Source: Bryopsis sp. KO-2023
Lineage: Eukaryota > Chlorophyta > Ulvophyceae > Bryopsidales > Bryopsidaceae
Assembly: GCA_030272585.1 (NCBI GenBank)
Contig: BSYQ01000011.1
Coordinates: 248,001-312,000, forward strand
Direction of reading: 5' to 3'
Length of the DNA: 64,000 bases
This document shows positions 42,514-54,819 of the stretch, one piece after another. The notes beneath the pieces were generated by a model. That model was given only the letters and a program-made list of their open reading frames with translations, searched no databases and had not been told where the DNA came from. Each line of letters starts with the position of its first letter. Positions within the stretch are counted from its first letter, which is position 1. Position numbers and translations under genes: made by a program.

Positions 42514-45500
42514 TCACCAAGGCACGAGGGATAGGCGGTCAATAAGACTTGACTGGACCTCATCCACCATAAAGTATGCAACAGTGCTACTCTTGTAGTA
42601 GTCGTAATCGTGAGCATGGCTGGGATATAGCAACTTCATGGGCGATTCGATTTCCTTGATGGCAACGCCAGCTTGAGCCCATCGCCTCAAAAGCTGGGGA
42701 CGAGGAACGCAAAACCCGCACCTGAACAGACAAGTGCTGGAACTTTGAGCATATCTGACCCACAAAGATAACACCCAAGGGGCACAGAGCGCTTGATACA
42801 ATAGGACTTCCTTTTTGTAACACTGGACTAGGCCAGTTTTCTTACCTGACGTCATTTTTCCTTGCGTGGTTGCAGAGAGCGTACAGAAGACCCACAGACA
42901 TGCTAAGGCGATCGACGGACGACCAGATGATATTGTCTTGCTCAGCGTGCTCTTGCGTGGATTGTGGAGATTGCGGTGGATCCTGGTCAGCCTCAGGAGT
43001 CCCTGTTGTAGTTTGCTGCTGCAACTCCTATAAACCAAAGGCACAAAAAAAATGTCCAGGGACTACGCACCAAACGGATATTCGGTTTTCACTTGAAAGC
43101 CAATCGTAGTAAAATCAAGAGATACGAAAACTTGATCGATGGAGGGATCTATGCAAGACAAAACAATGAACTTGGGGGGAAACCAGCTTTTGTTTGTTGC
43201 TTCTTGTAGTTGGATCTGCCCTACCTCCAACGTGGGACGTGCTGAATTGTGTGGAATTTGGAGTCCCCACAACTCTATGCGCTCATCAACGTCAAACAGT
43301 TGGACGGGGTCTTCAAACTCGAAAATGCAAGAACTGATCATGTTGGTGCCGTAAGTGGCCATAAGACACCCCACGGCGGGGCCTATCGCCATTTTCATGG
43401 TTGAGTGTCCAGCCGCCACATCGTTCATTGCACTATGAATGTCCAAGTTCTCATGGATTTCCAGTCTGCTGAGGAGGTAAGTCATGCGATCTGATGCTGG
43501 GAGAGGTGTGTTTTCTGGAAGAAGAGACATCACGTCTTGGTAGTCCTCCCTGCTGCAGGACTTGAAAATCGATATGACGTCTTTCTTGTTGATCCTGCGC
43601 CAAAAATGTTAAAACTCAGAGAGCTGCCCGCCAAATAAGAATACAAGAACGAACAGGTGATCGTAACACATACTTGAAGCGGGCAAGAAGCTCCGGACGC
43701 TCGCTGAACATATTATCGAGAGCGTGGTACTCCCCAGACACATCCAGGTCGTCATCCTCCTCTGTAATGCTCGCGAAGTCAGTAAACTCAGACACCCCAT
43801 CTTCTTCGACTCCCCATCCAACTTTTATACTATCCGTACTGTCTTGTGTTCGAGTGATTTCTTGTGATCCCATCGGAGAATTGGATGCCTTCTCCTCACC
43901 CAGGGCATCCTTGTCGCTCTGTTGGTCGTTTTCGGATGAAGGCGGCGCTGGTTCCTGTACATCCTCTGTGGTGCTGCCTGGAGTAAATTTCCAACTGTGA
44001 GAAAACCTCCAGAATCACTTGCACACCTTGGTCTCCAATGACATAATTGGAGGAAATTCGTGAAAGACACAACGACTGGTGAAGTTCGTTCACTGGGAAA
44101 TTCGCAGTCCCGTGTAGCTCATCAAACAAATAAAGGATACGAACTGTGTAAACGATCAATCGATTGCGCATTCAATCTCCGTTGCGTTCCAACGCGCGTT
44201 TTGTTGTTTTAGAGCGTTCCCTCAAAACTCGTCATATTTGATGGTGGTGTATGGTTTCAATCCCAAGTTCCCGTTTGCTGAACAATACAAATTTGTATTG
44301 TTTAAACAGCATCCAGCGAACGCGAACTGCTGATCAAAGTACATATTTCTATTTGAAAATGTTTTAATGTTTGTGTTGCAGTTCTCACTTGGTTGCTCAG
44401 AAATGCTCTCCAGTTCATTTCCCAGCATTGTGGCTTCTTGGAGATAGCTAGGTTCAGCCTCCTCCACCGATAGCTCAGATTTCTGGTCAGCTTGGGGATC
44501 AACCTACAGAGCACACAGGTGTTGAAATTCCTATCAACTTGCTTCTTACGCTTCACACAATGTACGGCAACACCAGAAATCAGCCACACATTGTCTTCGA
44601 GTTGTTCATGTTTGGCGGCCTTCTCTTCAGGATCGTCAGCTTGAGAAGACAACCAGCTTTGAAAATCTCCAGTTGCAGACTGCGTCCCCGACCCAGATGT
44701 TAAGGATGATTCGCTCTCAATTTTCCTTGGCCTTGCAGACCTGGCGGTTGAAGGTCTTGATGAGTAACTTCTGGTGCTCCCCAAACGGCGTGCAATTGCC
44801 GTCGCGGGTCTTCGTCTCCCGTTTTCAGAAATAGTTCGACTGGCAGGCTCTCTCGATTTGAACCCCAATAGAGCGTCTCCAGATATTGACTCATCTGCCC
44901 TGAATCCACTTCTCCCTTTGGCCTTTTCTTTTCGCAGTCGATCATATTCGTGTGCCCTCAATCTTTGATATCCCGGTGTTTTCGCTTTCTCAGTTCGCGC
45001 CTTCTGCAACATCTCAGCCCTTCTTTCCTCCTTCGCAGCTTTCTCTTCTGCTCGTTTTGCCCTCTTCTCCTTCAACCTCTCTGAGGAGCGACAATCAAGA
45101 AGGTCAGTCTGCCACAGACGACACAGGCAGCAACCTCCTGTAGGTGGTAGTTTTCTCTAATGGAATGTGAGTAGCATACCATGTTCTTCCAACAACATCG
45201 CAAGCTGTGTAACCCCAAAGTTGCCTCCACTTCCCGCTGGAGCTACAGGTAGCAGGTCCTCTTCCAGCATGATGTACTTGTTGGGCAAAGGAATGTTTTT
45301 TATTTTGCAAGCCCTGTTGGCGTACTTAAGCGTGTTGTTCGTCTCCTCAAAGTCCCCTTCGGACGAGCTTATGCAGGTGACCAGAGTTGTAAGGCTATTA
45401 CCACCAAGGGAGTCTTGTAGAAGGCGGGTGAGCTTCGAATCTCTGCAAGCCAACAATTTGATCAAAACTAGATTTAAAGAAATGCTGGGACAACGCAGTA

Positions 45501-47699
45501 GTTAGTTGGCTCTGTAATTGATGTTTGTTTGTTTGTTAGTTGGCTCTGGAATCAGGAAAAAATGAAAACATCAACGCCGAGAGTTACCTGTATGGGACAT
45601 GTCCCTTTTTGTTCTCTTCCGAATTTTTGGAAAGTGCTACGATGACGTTTCCGAGAGCCAACAAACCACCATTGATGTGTGTTGCCTCTTTGAGCCGTTG
45701 CCCGCTGACTCCGCTCCTCTTGACTCTTTCTGAGCCAGCCAAATCAACAAGATGTAGCTTGGAAGTGACTGTAGTCGTCAAAATTTTGGCCTTCAAGTTC
45801 TCATCCAGATCTTCTTCCACATCAACGATCGTTCGGTTTATCGCTATAGTAAAAATTGCATGGGAACGTGACGACCTTTTTGAGAGAAGTGTAACAAAAT
45901 AAATAACCAACCAAAAGAAACAGCAGCCACAAATTTTCTGTGTGAATTTTGTGCAAATTACTTGCTACTCACCTTTCGTTCATTTTTGTGGAGCCCACAC
46001 TTCTCTGGGTCATGCACTCGTCAAAAAACTGGAAAAGTTCTTCGTCACTCTTGACTTGTCGCTCTGCTAGCCCCACGACCTGAGGACGCCCCATAGTGAG
46101 CAATCTTTACTATGTTTTCACTATTTTTCGACTTGGGCCTTAGGTTCTCCGCCATTTGAATCAAACGATGTTCACAGTTTGTATTCCTCACCTCTGTGGC
46201 GGTTCCTCCTTGTGGCAGCGCCCTCTCTTGAATCTTAAGCTTTGTATTTGTTTTGTATGGAGATAGATCGACTAACTCTTCATTGTAGATTTCCAGGGAT
46301 GTCGCAGAGATGTCAGTGCTTTCACCAGGCTTCCCTCGTCGAGTCAACTGCTCAGATATACCAAAGCAGTGTCGAATTACTCGTGGAATTATTCCTGCCA
46401 CAAAAACAATTCCTCCTTTAGTTATTCTTTTCTGAAAAAAAAAACACCTGAACTTCCTTTTGAATTGTGTTTCGCCTTACCTTCTTCCCTCACTCCATGA
46501 ATGCCAATACCTCCGGCCATCGTATGCGTTTTCCCTGAGCCTGTTTGACCGTATGCCAAGACGGTCCCATTGTAGCCCTGCCAAAGCTCTCAACTACAAT
46601 CAGCCGAAAAACAACAAAATCTACCATGCTCAAAGAATAAAGGCAGCCCTGGGCAACTTTCGAACTTCGAATTTTCTTAACTTTGATTTGCTTACAAATA
46701 CATTTATTCCCTGGCACATCCAAGGACAACATGCAAATCAACTTGCAGAAACTGATATTTCTCCCACCTTGAAGCAGTTCTCCACAGTTTTGCTCACTGT
46801 ATCATCATAAATTGCATCAGATGTTCCTTCCGGAGGATAGTACCGGTCGAAAGAAAACCCCCTCGCGGTCTGCCCATGCAGTTGAATCAGCGTCCCCTTG
46901 TCCACCGCCTACATCACCCCCCAAATTCTTTCTGTAGGCATACAAGATTCTCTTGGAATCTAAGACGAACCTCTTGTTTGTTTTTCTCATCCAATCAGGG
47001 ACCGTTGGTAAGCGTATTCAGATGGATCGGTTTGAATATGTACGCTTGAGAATCAACTCCCTGAAGTGCTCCCTCATTTCAACTCACCGCAACTCACCGT
47101 GAGTACCACTTGCTTCGTCGGGTCATCGTAATGGACACACACTCTGTATCCCTCATCTTTCTCCCTTTCAAAGAGCGGACGGACCTGAAATGAGTTCCAA
47201 CCGTCAGGACAAATCACCAGGAAGCTCAACGCGCTCCATTAGTTTTATGGGCAGCGAGAACAATCCATGGGGAATTTGAGGGCCTTAAGGATTGTTCTAA
47301 ACGTAATCATGCGCTCGTGCTATCGCGTTTGGAATCGATTGAGAATTTGGCCGACAGTCCCAACCTCCGCGTAAAGAAAGTCCACGCTTTGACATTGCTT
47401 TCCTTTCCCTCCTACTCAGAATTTTTTTCCGAAACCCAAGTGTTCCACAGAAATACTTTAATAAAGGTAGTGAGGCTCCACCGGAGGGACCCTGCAGCTC
47501 TCGACAGCTGCAAATAGCCTGCGCGGTGACCAGGTCAACGCTCTGCTCTCGAGGGCGTGCACTGGAGTTTGTGGGGTATGACTGACACTTACACTTCTAT
47601 TTTATAGTTTGGGCTTTTTACGAACACGAGACTGCGCCGCCACAAAGCACATACCCGCACGCACACTTGAAGAGACGCCAATTCGTTATCCTGGCTCAT
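42514..47699 (-). CDS. Kinesin, N-terminal motor, kinesin-4-like, with unrecognised C-terminus
   Basis: Fifteen exons by phase: 47699-47655, 47184-47098, 46908-46768, 46577-46481, 46394-46192, 46079-45973, 45875-45588, 45442-45180, 45080-about 44590, 44503-44389, 43977-43674, 43594-43093, 43027-42846, then a short intron, to 42722, and 42693-42514. Motor signatures: VRVRPL across the first junction, P-loop [38 protein letters not shown] and [14 protein letters not shown], the last two closest to kinesin-4 (KIF4/KIF21). A basic helical segment follows ([20 protein letters not shown]), then acidic and Ser-rich stretches. The last about 320 residues (from [10 protein letters not shown] to the terminal LSLVPW) match no family I know. 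Roughly 1,000 residues, a microtubule motor. Least certain: the exon 9 donor and the intron near 42840. Confidence 0.85.
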
Positions 47700-48907
47700 G
47701 TCGTCAAAACTTAGCTATCGCAACAGGACATCCCCTTCTCGGAGCAACAGGAAGAGGTGATAAACTGGGCAAACCAAGGGGCTGACTCAAAATCGGTTAA
47801 GAAGGGGTTTCCAGCGGAAGAGCAGAGCAAACCAACTTTCTGTTTGCACAAGAGAGATTCTGTCTGTTCTTTTCGGTTGGCGAACCAGACTTCAAAGGGA
47901 TGCTTTCAACCGACTAGACGACGATAACCTGCTCCCTACGTTTTCTCCCACATCACAGGGGCTTGGATGGCCCAAGACAGTTTCGAAGTCTTTGTTGTTC
48001 AGACAAATTCGTTGTACCCCAAAAACAAGGTCTGGCGCCGCAACTGGCCCAAGGAGCAGCGGACGATTTCTGTGGATAGAATGGGCGGTTTCGTCCCGCG
48101 GCTGGACCAGGAGAATGGCTGGATAGACCTGACGACAATCATAGGCCTTCGGAGTCCACAAAGCATGCAGGAAAATCCAAGCAGTGGTTCGATGGTCGGG
48201 CAAAGTTCACACTGCAACTGCGGAACTTGAATGGTGAATTTTCTATTGGACTCGATTCCAATAGAGTTAGTGGTATGCATAGCTGCCTTCCTCTTCATTT
48301 GTTGGAGAGTGTGGGGTGACGCACAGCTGTGTGCTGTCTTCCGCACACACGCAGTGGAGAGAGGTGTACATGTATTCAACTGAGGGGAATTGCTCGGGCT
48401 ATTGGACAAACGGGTTCACCGCTGGGGGCAGTCTGGCAGTCAAAACAGAGAATCCAATCTTCTAACCGCCGAGGGCAACGTAGTTTGCTTTGAGCTTCTC
48501 ACCGCACATCATTTCGAGGAACCACAACTACAGTGTTCGTATGCAAAAGTGGGGATGTTGGTGACGATGAACACTTGCATTACATCACGAAAATAACAAC
48601 GAAGTCTTTCCAAGACCCAACTCCAAACACACTTTGATCTTTATGCACATGCTTAGTGAAGCTCCAATTGAACTTACAAACAGAGGCACATATCCTGAGA
48701 TATATTCCCCATGTTCCTGCAACGTGGGGGGTGCAAATAAACCAATGTACATTTTCATCCGTCCAGCCTAATCCTAACAACTCATATATGTGTGTCAAAA
48801 CCTATATTTGATCAATCACGCAAACTAAGCATCCTGCCATGTCAACTTGGCCAATAATGCTGGGGGCACTTGCCCATCCAAACAATTAAATGTACTCAGT
48901 TATATTC
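47700..48907. other. Intergenic, kinesin upstream region
   Basis: 47946-48230 is open on both strands (plus strand MAQDSFEVFVVQTNSLYPKN) but lacks convincing context. Nothing else recognised. The kinesin promoter should lie just right of 47699. Confidence 0.4.
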
Positions 48908-49024
48908 CTAGTTTCCCTTGATTTTCTTAGAGCCCTTGCTGCTTTTTTTCTTCTCCTTGACAACCTTCCTGGCCGATTTGGGTTTGGCCGTTTCTTCCTC
49001 CTTATCGTCACAGGTGCAGTCACA
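48908..49024 (-). CDS. Alternative last exon of the ankyrin gene, Lys-rich tail
   Basis: A 38-residue reading in phase 0 after a CATTCCCAG acceptor: CDCTCDDKEEE, then a Lys/Ser-rich tail ending KGSKKIKGN. It joins in frame to a GTGAGA donor at 49253 inside the last ankyrin exon, giving a protein of 338 rather than 317 residues. The tail resembles the Lys-rich end of the glycine-rich protein at 37534. Whether it is used, or is the true end, cannot be told from sequence. Confidence 0.45.
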   Translation of the reverse strand, partial: CDCTCDDKEEETAKPKSARKVVKEKKKSSKGSKKIKGN

Positions 49025-49199
49025 CTGGGAATGGGCATGAACTCATGTGTTATGCTCAATATGTTAAAAAACAAAACTAGCAGAAAGGGAGGACACACTG
49101 CGATGTACGTTGTTGCAAGAACAGTCCATTAACACGACTGCTCATAGAACCAATTGGCAAAGTGTGAAACTTACTCTGGTGATGGCTTATCAGTTTTTA

Positions 49200-50793
49200 T
49201 CAAAGGATGAGATTTGTTTTAGATTTTGAGTGTGATGCTGCCAGCTTTCTCACCACATCCTTGATCTTCTTGACCTTCGTCTTCATGGCCTGGGCAATAC
49301 GCTTTTCACAATCCTCTTTGGTGATTTTCTGAGGCTCCTTGCAAGCAACGTCGCTGATGGTCTGACCATCATTGTTGAAAGGCTCCTTGTCAGCTCCAGC
49401 TGCAACCAGCATCTTTACAACCCCATGGAAGCCACGCCTTGCAGCCTTGTGGAGGGGAGTGTTCCCAGACCTGCAGGGAAAAATCAAAAATCAGCAGAGG
49501 CAAATTTAAGTGGTGATAATATTCTGGCAGGGAACAGGCAGAGTAACTTATCATCTTCTAGCTGGGGAAAACGATGGACATAGACTTGGTCGCTCAATTG
49601 CTAAAAGTTGAGACTGTTGTGCATACGTACTTATCGGCAAGCTGGTCTGCATCAGCACCATTGGCCAACAAGAACTTGACAATGGAGGCGAATCCATTGT
49701 AGGCAGCAACAGACAGGGCAGTCTCTCCACCGATGTCTGGCTCATTGCCTGGTTCAGCACCAGCCTTCACGAAAGCCTTCACTGCCTGGACATTGCCCTG
49801 GGTTGCGGCCAAGTGTGTGATGGTCCTCCCAGTGTTGTCCTTGAAGTCCAGGTTGACATCCTCTGCAAGGATCTTTTTAATGATGGCGTAGTTTCCAGTG
49901 TAGAGAGCCTTGGTCAACGGAGATTCTCCATTATTGTTCTGATGGCTGGCCTTGGCACCGGCTGCAATGAAATCAAGCAAAGCATTTAACATCTAACATG
50001 CATACAGGAAATATATATATAAACCAGATGCATCCACTCTCATAAGCTTTCTCTATCGCCATCACTCTGAAGCAAGGTCATTCAACATATCACCAGCTAA
50101 CTTTAACTTTGTGTTGGAATTGCTTGCTGAAAAAAATTCCCCAGGTCAAAATTTTAGTAATCAGTGTCCAGTTGCATATCCATTTTGATTAGCTGGATGG
50201 GATCTCTCTCACACACACCGTCCAAGAGCATGCTAACAATGATCAGATTGTTGGCTTCGAGCCCCCTCATGATGGCAGTATCTCCCATGGAGTCCACCTT
50301 GTTGGGCTTAGCCCCATTGTCGAGGAGGAGCTTCACGATTTCTCCGTTATTCGTTTGCCTGATCGCATGGTGGAGCGGAAACGTGAGCAGACGGGGCGAC
50401 GATTTCGGCACAGCAAATTCCTTGTTTACATTCTTCTTGGTGGCGTATTCCTGAACACCTGCGAACCCCTCGTCAATAGCCTCGGGCCACGTCTGCGAAG
50501 CAAGATAAACGGGTAACAACGTTAGTGCCACAACCTCTGTTTGTTCAATCACTCATAAGCTTCCCTCGTTAATCTACCGAGCTGAAGGAGGGGGGAAATG
50601 CTTGTGCTGCAAGCAAAAGGCCTTTTACTTGCGCGCGTATCCCACTGTTCACATTCGCGGTAATGCAGCAGATCTAAAACGGGTTACTTTGTTGAGTTCT
50701 GCTTCGACCTATTACCTTGGGGGCACAGAAGACCGCGCTTCCGCACAGAAGGACGACAAGGAAACCGAACTGGAACTGTGAAGTTGCAACCAT
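49200..50793 (-). CDS. Secreted ankyrin-repeat protein
   Basis: Four exons in phase: 50793-50716, 50492-50219, 49961-49631, 49470-49200, total 317 residues. Exon 1 is a signal peptide (MVATSQFQFGFLVVLLCGSA, then VFCAPK). Six or more ankyrin repeats follow, e.g. PLHHAIRQTNNGEIVKLLLD, ESPLTKALYTGNYAIIKKIL, TITHLAATQGNVQAVKAFV, TALSVAAYNGFASIVKFLL, TPLHKAARRGFHGVVKMLV. The first and second introns cut between and inside repeats. The C-terminus is Lys-rich and helical. Ankyrin repeats bind proteins and are usually cytosolic; a signal peptide with no obvious membrane segment suggests the secretory pathway or outside the cell. An alternative end exists at 48908. Confidence 0.85.
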
Positions 50794-51982
50794 TGTGAAC
50801 CTGCAAGGAAAATCGAACAGCACGTTGGAAAAGTTCCCATTTTTGCCGTGCAGTCGCACACGATTTGAGAAAAAACCAAAGCGTGCAACTGAAGGCCTCA
50901 AGACGTCAAAACATCGAGCGTGGGGCCGCACAACCGACTCGGAGGTTTACTTTCGCAGCCAAGAGGTTAGGGGTTTCCAACTCCACCTTTCAGTCGTGTT
51001 CCACAAGACTTTCGGAGGTTCGAGTTTCGTTTTCCTTTGGTTTCCTTTTTCCTCACAGCACAGTCGAACGGCAGCGGGTGGAAGGTGTGTTCAATTGGGC
51101 TGTTTGCTTTTTCACGGATATGGTCCGGGTTTTGTAGGAGTTCTGCCTGATCGCGTGGAAGCTGACAAATTTCTCTGTGCTGCTACATGACTGTCATATC
51201 CTTACGTCATCAGATGACATATTTCCAGAAATTCTGGTGAAATTGATGTTCTTTCGGATTTTTTCGCGAGAGGTTGTAGCTTCGCGCGCGTCTCGGCTGT
51301 TTGCGATTGGAAGGGGCGGCTGGAGCGACGGTCTCTCCCTTTCCGCATCAGAAAATTCCTTTTGCTCGAAGCAAGGAAGAACAAAAGCAGAAATGGCGTT
51401 GTCATGACGTGAAAATCATCAGAGCAACGTGCACTCATCCAGTCTATGCCCTGTCTGGGCATGGAAATTCTGGATCCTCTCCAATGCACCCTTGGAGACT
51501 CCCGAATTTCCAAAGCACAAGTAAATGAAAAGAAAGGAAGGGGAAAGGTAGTGTGATTTTTGGCATAACTTGTCCTCTATTATGGGGGGAGGGGGGGGGA
51601 ATGCCGACATAATAGAGGCATTTCCCAATGCATGCCAATGCTATTAATCATGAACCCACAGTGTCAGTACAATGCACTTCTGATCAGAAACACTCCCTCC
51701 ACAACACCCCCCCAAGATTTCGCTCTGGCAAGGGCAGGATGAACACCATCCATCCAGGTCATTACACAAACGCACCCAAAGTTTTCAAACTCAAAAACAC
51801 ACCATCCACCTTCTCTCCGGACTCACCATTAGACAACGCCCCCAACACCAAACAGTCTAATCCAGTCCAATCCAAAGACACACCCGATCGACAACACTAG
51901 CACTCAATCCTTGGAAGCCTGAAGCCATCATTTTTTTCCTTTTCTGCCTTTTTTCCTTAATTTCAATCCTTTGGAACCCCCT
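50794..51982. other. No gene seen
   Basis: Region upstream of the ankyrin gene and downstream of the small gene at 51983. Open readings on both strands at 50830-51190 overlap the ankyrin 5' side and look like chance. Confidence 0.4.
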
Positions 51983-53646
51983 CTATTCTTCCAATTCGGA
52001 CTTCACCAGTTTGCCCACCTTTGAAGACACAAACCCGATCAAATCCTCTCTACCGGCTGCTTTGCACACAGTCTCGACGAATCCTTGGTACTCCTTCAAG
52101 GAAGACCCCTCCTTGGTTTCCTCCACAATGGAGTCTTTTGGGGCGAATCCATTGGTGGTGGTCATGAAAACCACCCCATCTCCCTCAGGGTTGGGCTTCA
52201 CATCCACAGTCTTGTCAGACGAAGGTCCTGTACATACAGGATTCATAGTCATTCATTGAAAGAAAAAAAAATTAAACAAAAAATATAATTATTTTGAACA
52301 AACTGAATGTCTTGTTTGTTTTTGTCTTGCTGTTCAACTCCGAAAACACGCCACATAGGACAATGATGGGGTTTCTAAGCAAAAGATGATGTCTATGCAT
52401 ATTTGGATAGTGTTCCATTCACTTCAATGTACGGTGCCGACACGTTTCTGCAACTTTACTTGTTCAACCCCAACTTCTAAATACAAATTCCTAAAGAAAA
52501 AGCATCCATGAGACATGTGGGTGTATTTTCTGTTCACGGACAGGGTTATTCCGTTCAACTGAAAAAAAAAATCTCTCCCCACTGTGATCCACAAATGTAT
52601 AAAAGAAAACACCCATTTCACAAATTATTTCGTTTTGCTTTTCTTCTTTTCCTTTTTTTTCTACTCCAAAAATCGCGACACTTCCAATATCCACCGAAAA
52701 AAACAGATGAAGCCCACAAGCAGCAGTGTCACATCAATAGCCCTAGCAACTCAGAGTAAAGTGTGACGCTGAAAAATCTTAATTTAATTTTATTCTTTTT
52801 TTTGGGGGGGGGAAGAGGGTTCAACGTCACGTTTGCTGCACACGCCAGGGAAATCGATGCAACCCCCTGACCCTCTATTTCCCCAACACTATCCTTTAAC
52901 ATTTAACATTTTTGTTTAACGATGGGCGTTGTGTTTTTATGGCCAGAAGTACTCTTGACATCCTTCCATACCCCCCGAGAAAATAAATAAATAAATAAAT
53001 AAAAGCCTCCAATCATACTAAACAGCCCTGAATTTTCTTCCATGTCGGCCAAGAGCCCAAAAGCATCGGCAAAAATGATAACGCACAACTAAAATAATAC
53101 GTGCAATACTCGATTTAAATAAATTTATGAAATTTCTTTCTCAGATCCCACTGAAATGGACTGCCCTCCCCTTAAAACGATCAAAAAGTGCTCAACACAA
53201 ACTCAAACGAGAAAGAGTTGAAAAAAATGAACTTGCAAGGATAATACTTCCAAACTAATACTTCTCCTAATTTCCTGATCGCCCCTGTTGCTTGCAAGAT
53301 AAGATATCTAGTGCGATTTTGATCGCTAGGCAGCACTTACAATATTGTATGACTGGCTAAACCCCTTGCAAAAAACCCAAAACATGAAAAATAGATCCAT
53401 GATTTCTCTCCCTATTTTCTCAACAAAAAATTCACCGCAATCCCTGTTTCTCATATCCACAAGAAAAATTCCTGCACATTTCAAAAAGCAGAATTCATTT
53501 ATATCAAGTTTTTAAATACCTGGGTACAAGAGGTTTCGTTTGGGCCTGCACGCCAAATGCGTCCTTCCGATGTCGCTGCCTCGCTTGGTGAAGCCGGCCA
53601 CCAGTTGTGGTGAAACAAAGGGGAGATCGTCGTGGGTGATTGGCAT
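51983..53646 (-). CDS. Small two-exon protein, unknown function
   Basis: Exon 53646-53520 begins MPITHDDLPFVSPQLVAGFT and ends at a CCAG/GTATTT donor; exon 52227-51983 follows a TACAG acceptor and joins in frame. Together they make 123 residues, ending KVGKLVKSELEE. The second exon (DGVVFMTTTNGFAP, LKEYQGFVETVCKAAGRED) is acidic and looks globular. No signal peptide from this start, no recognised domain. An additional 5' exon is possible, since the frame is open upstream of the ATG. Confidence 0.55.
52228..53519. other. Intron of the small two-exon gene
   Basis: About 1.3 kb, AT-rich, with an (AAAT)n tract near 52980-53003. No other feature seen. Confidence 0.45.
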
Positions 53647-54819
53647 CCTCTCTGAGAAAATTAACAACAGCGCTGGATTCAAAAAAGGAAAGATAAACGG
53701 ACGAGGAGTGAATAACTCGACCACGGAGTTCGCACGACACTCTCTCAAGAGAGTGTCCAGCAAGACTACTGTAGAAGGCCGACAAGGGTCGAACCAATTT
53801 TTCCCGCTGGAGAGGGGGTCGCTCCTATTGCATTTTACTCCCTCACCTATTCTTTGTAATGACCGTCCTCGATCTGCGTCTTTCGTTCCGCTCCCACGCA
53901 CCTCGCCGCCAGATTGGGTCGCTGCGGAAAAAAAAAAGCAATTTATGTACCTCTTGCCCGTACGGCAGGCCAGCAGCTTCCGTCTTCTGAAACCATCCCT
54001 TGATGGACCACTTATCCATCAAGGGATAAGTGGTCCACTTATTTGTTGTGGAATTTTGGTTGATAATTGTAGTCCTTTCCTTTGAGAGGGGTTGGAATCT
54101 TTCTGTGCCTGCTGCCACGAGAAATTCGATGTTTGGCTTGCCATTTTCTTGATCAACTCCTTACTGAAACTATTTCCGCTGTGCATTGAAAGATAAAAAG
54201 AAGAGACGGACCAGGCGGCGCAAACAGTGAGGCATGGCCTGCAACTGCAAACGATAGAATCGACATTCCAAACTTCAGCAACCCCCCTCAATTGACCACA
54301 TGGTTGATTAGCATTTCGAGTGCTGCACCCGATGCGCACATGCAACACAACGACGCCGTTGACGAGATCACAACGGGCCAATTGCGTTGTATGAACGGGT
54401 GAGCCAGCCAAAGGGTGCTTCCCCCCCCCCGTCCGCTCCTGCCATGCGACTCAGCCAAAGGGAGAGGGGGATGCAAGGTGTTCCAACACAACCCGACAGT
54501 TTGCATGCTTGCTAAGCATCTTCCGAAGGAAAAAAGCTTGCAGACTCGTGGGGCGGTCCAAGAGTGCACTCTACCCAGCCCCAGCATCGCATCGAATGAC
54601 ACTGACTTCTTAGTGCGACACGAAGCAACAGCAAGACTCCCGAAAGCTTTAACAACGAACATCTCTACCTCCACCCGACTTGTCGCCATTTTTTCCTGGA
54701 ATTTGAGATAGCTCTCAGTTCCGATCGTTGCGTGTTCGGGGAAATCAAAACAATAAGTCGCGAAAAGAAGAGCCCAACGGCCAGTTGGTGAATAGGTTTC
54801 AGCGGAAGGATCGGGGACG
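53647..54819. other. Intergenic, with a 13-bp hairpin
   Basis: 54005-54036 holds inverted repeats GGACCACTTATCC/GGATAAGTGGTCC around a 6-base loop. The rest, between two divergently placed genes, shows no supported coding sequence. The LRR promoter should lie just left of 54820. Confidence 0.5.

Noticed and set aside
42828..42845. An 18-base intron in the kinesin gene
   Set aside because: Removing GTAAG...CCTAG keeps frame, but AG acceptors giving introns of 39 or about 52 bases keep frame too, so no ultra-short intron is needed.
43990..44171. Separate gene start ([19 protein letters not shown])
   Set aside because: The flanking kinesin exons (44503-44389 and 43977-43674) join in phase across it, so it is more simply an intron.
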